Below are positions 19,867 through 24,412 of a stretch of DNA of 24,412 nt, piece after piece. Position numbers and translations under genes: made by a program. Position 1 is the stretch's first letter. Every line of letters begins with the position of its first letter. The notes beneath the pieces are model-generated. The model was not told the origin of the DNA. It did no database searches and saw only the letters and a list, made by a program, of their open reading frames with translations. This DNA is from Bipalium vagum (Eukaryota > Platyhelminthes > Tricladida > Geoplanidae): NCBI GenBank assembly GCA_037834085.1, contig JBBMKC010201383.1, forward strand, positions 1-24,412, given 5' to 3'.

Positions 19867-20544
19867 ATGAATATAATGGCAAACGTGAAGCTAGAACAAT
19901 CTCTCGTCAAATCACCAATGTTTTTCACGACTCCTTCGATCGAGAACAATGAACAGTTCGACGATTTTTCAGACTACGAACATTTGCTCGATTACGATTT
20001 TATTATCGAAAACACAACATCTGGCGAAACTGGAAAAGATTTCGTCGAAAGCGAACAGTACGACTTTCTTCACGTCTTGATGAGCTTGAAGAAGTCACAG
20101 ATCGATCTCATTTTTCAGTTGATTCAAGAGCGCAACCTTCGCAAACCTCGAACCATTTCGACAATCAAATCGTCAATCTATCACATTGACGCTGTGAAAT
20201 CTTGCCGCAATCACAGTGACATTGCTGGCAACGTGGATTCTACTTATGCTTGTCCCTACAATGGCTGCCTCAAGGTCTATAGCAAGCGATCACATTTGAA
20301 GGCCCACGTACGTATCCACACGGGTGAAAAGCCGTTCCCGTGCGACTGGCCTCAGTGCGGATGGAAGTTCGCCCGTTCCGACGAGCTTACTCGTCACTAC
20401 CGCAAGCACACCGGCCAGCGTCCATACAAGTGCCCGTCGTGTGACAAGAGCTTTGCCCGGAGCGATCATCTTCTTCTGCACAAGCGTAAACACATTTCGT
20501 CGTCGCAATCCGCAGCGGTGTCCAAATCCTCTAGAGCATTCTGA
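19867..20544 (+). CDS. Krueppel-like factor, three C-terminal C2H2 zinc fingers, intronless, 225 aa
   Basis: A nuclear DNA-binding transcription factor of the KLF/SP group. Three fingers fill residues 129-209: C129-x4-C...H151 (finger 1), C159-x4-C...H181 (finger 2) and C189-x2-C...H209 (finger 3). Linkers are TGEKPF and TGQRPY. The recognition helices [14 protein letters not shown] and RSDHLLLH are the standard KLF set that reads GC-box/CACCC sites. The finger spacing, [19 protein letters not shown] and the fingers ending near the C-terminus place it in KLF, not SP, because no Buttonhead box is seen. The N-terminal 125 residues include an acidic, aromatic patch ([14 protein letters not shown], 32-45), perhaps activating. 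No PVDLS or SID motif was seen. Two in-frame starts (19867, 19876) are possible. The gene is less AT-rich than its flanks and uses many C/G-ending codons in the finger part. It appears intact; ZF1 helix position KRSH differs slightly from the usual KSSH. Confidence 0.95.
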   Translation: MNIMANVKLEQSLVKSPMFFTTPSIENNEQFDDFSDYEHLLDYDFIIENTTSGETGKDFVESEQYDFLHVLMSLKKSQIDLIFQLIQERNLRKPRTISTIKSSIYHIDAVKSCRNHSDIAGNVDSTYACPYNGCLKVYSKRSHLKAHVRIHTGEKPFPCDWPQCGWKFARSDELTRHYRKHTGQRPYKCPSCDKSFARSDHLLLHKRKHISSSQSAAVSKSSRAF

Positions 20545-20996
20545 CGTTGGCCTTCACGAAAAGGTACTTCCATGTTCGAAATCGGCGAAAAAAATCAATC
20601 AAGTCCGTTTCTCTCCTTCACCGCCCTCATCGCCATCATCACTGCCATGATAAAATATATATAACTACGTCGATTTTTATCAATCGATGCGACCAATTTT
20701 GATGTATTTTTACTACTGACAACTTATCAGCGACAATATTACGAAAAAACTATTTGTTATGATTATTAACTTGATTTTTTTTCAAAAAATATATTCGATG
20801 ATTGTCTTTTTGCACCGAAATGCGGCTATTTGTGGAATGTTTTTTCAATTTTCGCTGGCTGTGATGATTAAAAACATTCGGAGTTCTAGTTTTCACAAGT
20901 ATTAGAAAAGCCTAGATAGATTTCAACGGTACAGAGCAATTTGAGTTATTGATCTTTTAATTATTGGCACTTTTGTTATGATGAAAGGTTTTAACG

Positions 20997-21002
20997 AATA
21001 AA
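20997..21002 (+). terminator. Poly(A) signal AATAAA for the KLF gene
   Basis: This is the first canonical AATAAA after the stop codon that I found, 453 bp downstream, giving a 3' UTR of roughly 470 nt. Confidence 0.55.
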
Positions 21003-21931
21003 CCAATTAAATTCACTTACAAAGCAGAAAGTTATGTCTGAGTTATTTGAACTGATCAAATATATTTTATTGGTTCTCAAAGTAATATTCAAACAAATTA
21101 ATTTTCTTACTTTATTTAAATAAGTCGTTTTTATTAGAATTTAGGATGATAGAATAAACGAAACCCGAAAATGATTTAGAATAATTAAAGAATTTTTTAT
21201 TATAGTTAATATATTAACCAATCGGTAATTTATCTAACTTCAAACATCCATAGCCTCGTCTCTTCTATCGCCATGTAACATAAGTAGCTATTTAATGGCG
21301 TTTTAAACCAAAATTTAAAAATATTTATCACAAAGTTTTTCATTTTTACAATTTTAAAATCATAAATGCAATCAACACCGAAGAAAAATAAAAATTGGCA
21401 ATTTTAAAAAACTCAGTTGATACCATGAGCGCATAATTATAATTCGAACCACATTAAAAAATAAAATATAATCTCATTTAATTATTCTGTTGCGGCAACT
21501 TTTGCTCATCTCACCTGACCTAAGGTAAGCTTATATTAAAAAGTATTATATTTAAATAAATGCAAACGAATTTAGAAAAATTTTATTGAGTTACTTACAA
21601 GTTGGATCACATATATGACCTAGTAATTATTTCATAAAATTTCATTAGAATACTATCCATTCAAGTTGATCTTATTTTTTTGAAAAAATCTACCTATTTT
21701 TATTGAACTAGGCTAGTTGTAATATTTGTACAAGCTAGTAGATTTTGGACATTTGATAATTGAAGACATGAGTGAATTCAAGGTTTAAACGAGAGTTTAT
21801 TGAATGGATTTGGATGTGAGTAACATTCTCATATTCCTTAAGAGGAACTGATATTATCAATAAAAAAGATGTTTTTCATTTTGTTGATAAATTCATTAAT
21901 AAATTTATTGGTTTTCACATTCAAGAAATAG
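21003..21931. other. AT-rich intergenic DNA
   Basis: No gene, RNA or element recognised between the KLF poly(A) signal and the hairpin at 21932. The Polinton-like fossil may begin somewhere in its right part, but no terminal repeat was seen. Confidence 0.5.
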
Positions 21932-21956
21932 AAAAGTCCTGCACTGCTGGACTTTT
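21932..21956. other. Strong hairpin followed by a T tract
   Basis: AAAAGTCC (21932-21939) pairs with GGACTTTT (21949-21956). After a T-T mismatch, GC pairs with GC around the ACT loop. Two more T residues follow. It resembles compact intergenic hairpins that end or separate genes in viruses. It lies about 215 bp before the first recognisable piece of the Polinton-like fossil. Confidence 0.6.
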
Positions 21957-22238
21957 TTCAATAAAATATAAATCATATTTTCTACCACTGCAGAATCTAT
22001 ATATCGTAACTTTTGTGAAATGGCATTCCACTTTTTACTCTGCTTTGTATTTTAAACGAAATAAAAATTTGTTTTTTAAAAACTTTAGATAGTTAATTAA
22101 ATATATAAAGTAAATTAAATTTTTTTAAAGATATATAAATAAATATTTTTATTTTTTTCTAAAAAATAGAAATGAAAATTACTGAGGATAAATTAAAAAA
22201 TATTATTGAAGTAGAAAAATCTAATCAAATAACTTTTA

Positions 22239-22709
22239 ATGGAAAAATACTTAAGTAATAAAATAATTAATGAATTAAAAGAAAAAATTAATGAAGACAA
22301 AGAAGATGGAATTTTACCATTAATTTCATTAATAGAAGCAATATTTGCAGCCTTAGGAGCAGCTGGTGAAGTTACTGGAGCAGCTGCAACAACAGTTCAA
22401 AAATCAAAAGAGGCTCAAAAAAATAATGCAGAGAAAGAAAAGATTGAATTGGAAAAAAAGAAATTAGAAATGGAAGTTGAAAAACTTAAACCTAAAGAGG
22501 AACAAAAATCTGAAGCTGGACATTACTTCGATCCATATTTTGGAAAAGGTTTCAGAGATACGATTTTAATTAGTTCAGAATATAAAAGTTTACAGAAATC
22601 TGAAAGGAAAGTTTTAAAGGAATTATTGAAAAAGCTTTGTAAAAATAAAATTAAAATAAATAAACAAGGATCTGGTCTATTTTTTGACTCTTACGAGAAA
22701 AGTAAATAA
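22239..22709 (+). CDS. pX-like virion protein of the Polinton-like element, 156 aa
   Basis: A small protein with a charged N-terminus, a glycine/alanine-rich hydrophobic segment at residues 25-53 (ILPLISLIEAIFAALGAAGE), a strongly charged coiled-coil-like stretch at 55-88, and a C-terminal GSGLFFDSYEK. The order ILPLI...G/A-rich helix, charged helix, GSGL(F/Y)...Y is typical of the pX/pVI-like membrane-active virion proteins in Polintons and adintoviruses. It sits immediately 5' of the protease region, as in such elements. The start at 22239 overlaps the end of a 28-codon frame (22172-22258). The call rests on recall of the family pattern; a coiled-coil protein of other origin is possible. 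Confidence 0.55.
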   Translation: MEKYLSNKIINELKEKINEDKEDGILPLISLIEAIFAALGAAGEVTGAAATTVQKSKEAQKNNAEKEKIELEKKKLEMEVEKLKPKEEQKSEAGHYFDPYFGKGFRDTILISSEYKSLQKSERKVLKELLKKLCKNKIKINKQGSGLFFDSYEKSK

Positions 22710-23357
22710 GCACACTGAAGGGTCTTTTTTCAAACTCAAAAGTTGTCCAACAATATTTTTTACCCAACTCAAAAATATTTCTAACAATTTTTTTTCCAAT
22801 TTTTTAAAAAAAAATGACAAAAGAAATAGTGGAATTCTTTTGTAAATATGTTATAAATACAACTACAAAATTTGATTTAATTAATATTGCAAAAAATTTA
22901 GATATACCCTTAAAAGTTTTCATGAAAGATGAAGAAATTAAAATAAAAATATTAATTCTGATATTCCGTTAATAATTGAATTTCAAAATTTGAAAGAAGA
23001 ACGAATCCATTGGCTTGGATATTATAATTGTGTTTATTTTGACTCTTATGGTTTACCTCTTCTTCAAGTATGATACCTGAAAGTACATAAGTATATGAAC
23101 GAACTAAAGTATTCAATAAAGTAGATTTTCAAAGTGAAATGGATTTGTTGTATAGTGGACGATTAACTTTATATGTTTTATATCAAATTTGTAAATAGGT
23201 TTCATTTAATAATTATTGTTCTTTTAAGAAATTTATAGAAATTTTAGAAGAGTTACAAAATGGTATTTTAGAAAAATTTAAAAATTAAATTTTATTTAAA
23301 AAAAATGCAAGCCTCGCACACTGAAAGACTCACTTTTGAAACCAAAGGTTTCGAGTC
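22710..23357 (+). repeat. Pair of related leader segments (GCACACTGAA) before the two protease copies
   Basis: GCACACTGAAG at 22710-22720 and GCACACTGAAAG at 23316-23327 share sequence and context: each lies shortly before one copy of the protease N-terminal block. The second is followed by a hairpin in which GACTC (23327-23331) plus GAAACC (23338-23343) face GGTTTC plus GAGTC (23347-23357) around an AAA loop. The arrangement suggests a duplicated transcription unit boundary. The coordinates given span both copies. Confidence 0.5.
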
Positions 23358-23551
23358 GATTTATGATTGTAAAAAAAAATACATTACTAGAGTTCTTATG
23401 TAAATATCGAATTAACTCAACTACAAACTTTGATTTAATTGATATTGCTGAAGAATTAGAAATGCCATTAAAAGTTGTAATGAAAGATGAAGTAACAGAA
23501 AAAAGAATAAAATTTGAAGTTTCATTAATTATTAATTATCTAAATCATTAA
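22814..23551 (+). pseudogene. Adenain-like cysteine protease region with a duplicated 5' part (fossil)
   Basis: The first part begins at 22814 and carries FFCKYVINTTTKFDLINIA, followed further on by RIHWLGYYNCVYFDSYGLPL. This resembles the His-containing block of adenovirus-type maturation proteases (C5 family), in which HW and a later FDSFG/FDSYG are hallmarks. At 23381-23512 a second copy of the N-terminal block occurs (LEFLCKYRINSTTNFDLIDI, ending near VVMKDE), about 70% similar, without the catalytic part. Such proteases cut capsid and core proteins during virion maturation. The region is broken and should not be functional. Both copies are preceded by a similar GCACACTGAA segment. Confidence 0.6.
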
Positions 23552-23623
23552 GTATTTTTTTTAAAAATAAAAGTGAAAATAAATTTTTAAATGTTACTGG
23601 AGATTCAATGAAAAGAATTTAAT

Positions 23624-24412
23624 ATGAATAATAATAAAATAATAAATATTCCAAATCCTACTGAAGAAAATGATGTTGTAAATAATGAATATACATATAT
23701 ATGATAAATTAAGTACAATAAGAAGTGAAAAAATAATTAATTTAAATGATAAAACAATTAATATTAAAAATTTGAAAATGATTTAAATGAATTAAATATA
23801 AAAATTAAAAATATAGAAAAAAATTTCCATGATAAAAAACTAAAATCAAAAAAATATATTTCAAAACAAAAATCTTTTATGAAGAAGATGATTATAAAAT
23901 AATAAATGAAACATTTAAACCAAATATTTGGCTTTCATTTTGGAAATCACCAATATCAAAAAGTATAAATTTTTCTGGTCTGAATATCATTGCAAATAAT
24001 GATGGATATTTATTTGGAAATATTTCTAATTCTCTAATTGAACCTTTTACAATAATATTAGATGCAGAAAAAATTAATTATAAAAAAGATGATATTATAA
24101 TTTTGGAACAGAAAATAAATATGATGTGTTTGGTTGGTATAATAATAATATGAATTATTTTTTGTTAATGGAAAATCAATAGGTCGAACAGAAGTAACAG
24201 AATCTAAATTCGGAATCGATTTAATATTTATAAGATGCACTTACTTTTCCGACACTTTTTCTATAATTCAGAAAAAGAATATTCAACAATTTTTCCATCA
24301 AGTCGTAAGTATGAATTTCAATTTAATTCAAAAAGATAAAAATTTATGAAATCATAATTTTTAAAAGAAATTTATTTAAAAGTGAAATGGAAGAGATTGA
24401 AATTTTTATGAA
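23624..24412 (+). pseudogene. Probable fiber-like gene of the Polinton-like element (fossil)
   Basis: Near the start, MNNNKIINIPNPTEENDVVN matches the N-terminal pattern (N-K-I-x-N-x-P-x-P-T-x-x-x-D-x-V) common to trimeric fiber proteins of viruses and phages. Further on come a Lys/Asn-rich stretch and a region with INFSGLNIIANNDGYLFGNI and SIGRTEVTESKFGIDLIFIR, which might be a receptor-binding head. The region is broken in several places. It runs to, or beyond, the window end. The assignment is by motif only and weaker than that of the protease. Confidence 0.35.

Larger units (their letters stand above)
22172..24412 (+). mobile_element. Polinton/adintovirus-like fossil, partial, continues past the window
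   Basis: Three consecutive rightward parts fit the late gene set of Polintons and adintoviruses: a small pX-like protein, an adenain-like protease region and a probable fiber-like gene. All use very AT-rich codons, unlike the nearby KLF gene. No polymerase, integrase or capsid gene is inside the window, and no terminal inverted repeat was found. The first part is still open, while the others are broken by several interruptions in total (roughly five to ten), so the copy is dead. Moderate decay with one part open suggests insertion more recent than the mariners at 5-12 kb. The left edge is uncertain. Confidence 0.7.

Noticed and set aside
20290-20650. Antisense frame 20290-20508 and alternative frame 20324-20650 across the KLF gene
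   Set aside because: Both are shadows of the zinc-finger coding region, whose higher G+C reduces stops in other frames.
23338-23357. tRNA T-arm-like GGTTTCGAGTC
   Set aside because: There is no A-box, acceptor stem or anticodon arm around it. The sequence is explained by the local hairpin.

Overview
The window is AT-rich nuclear DNA of an invertebrate animal. The evidence is a pentameric ligand-gated ion channel gene, a Krueppel-like factor with three C2H2 zinc fingers and a five-exon REEP gene. GT-AG introns as short as 45-48 nt sit beside one intron of about 8.8 kb. Tc1/mariner transposons and a Polinton-like fossil are also present. The phylum cannot be fixed from this sequence.

Layout. 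Positions 1-1994 hold a TTA microsatellite and unassigned DNA with a few coding-like minus-strand segments. A complete REEP5/6-type gene (192 aa, five exons) runs leftward from 3323 to 1995. It is divergent from a rightward nicotinic-receptor-like subunit gene beginning at 3785. That channel gene has an N-terminal exon (3785-4069), then an 8.8-kb intron carrying three separate decayed Tc1/mariner copies plus a scrap of a fourth, then a 110-nt exon (12865-12974) and an exon ending after M2 (13023-13549). No exons for M3, the cytoplasmic loop or M4 were found. From 13683 to 18514 the DNA is a block of nested repeats. Two related repeat ends with TGTTAC/GTAACA termini face each other. Between them are a Tc1 element inserted into a related Tc1 fragment and a 579-bp element with 37-bp inverted ends.

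An intronless KLF gene (19867-20544) follows, with a MEF2 consensus site and two CCAAT boxes just upstream and a poly(A) signal at 20997. After about 1.1 kb of AT-rich DNA, 22172 to the window end is a broken Polinton/adintovirus-like fossil. Its parts are a pX-like small protein that is still open, an adenain-like protease region with a duplicated 5' part, and a probable fiber-like gene.

The host genes do not form an operon or pathway. REEP shapes the ER, the channel would act at the cell surface and the KLF is a nuclear regulator. The only shared regulation suggested is the 461-bp divergent promoter between REEP and the channel. No tRNA, rRNA, CRISPR or bacterial-type feature was seen. All family calls come from reading motifs by eye; no database search was run.
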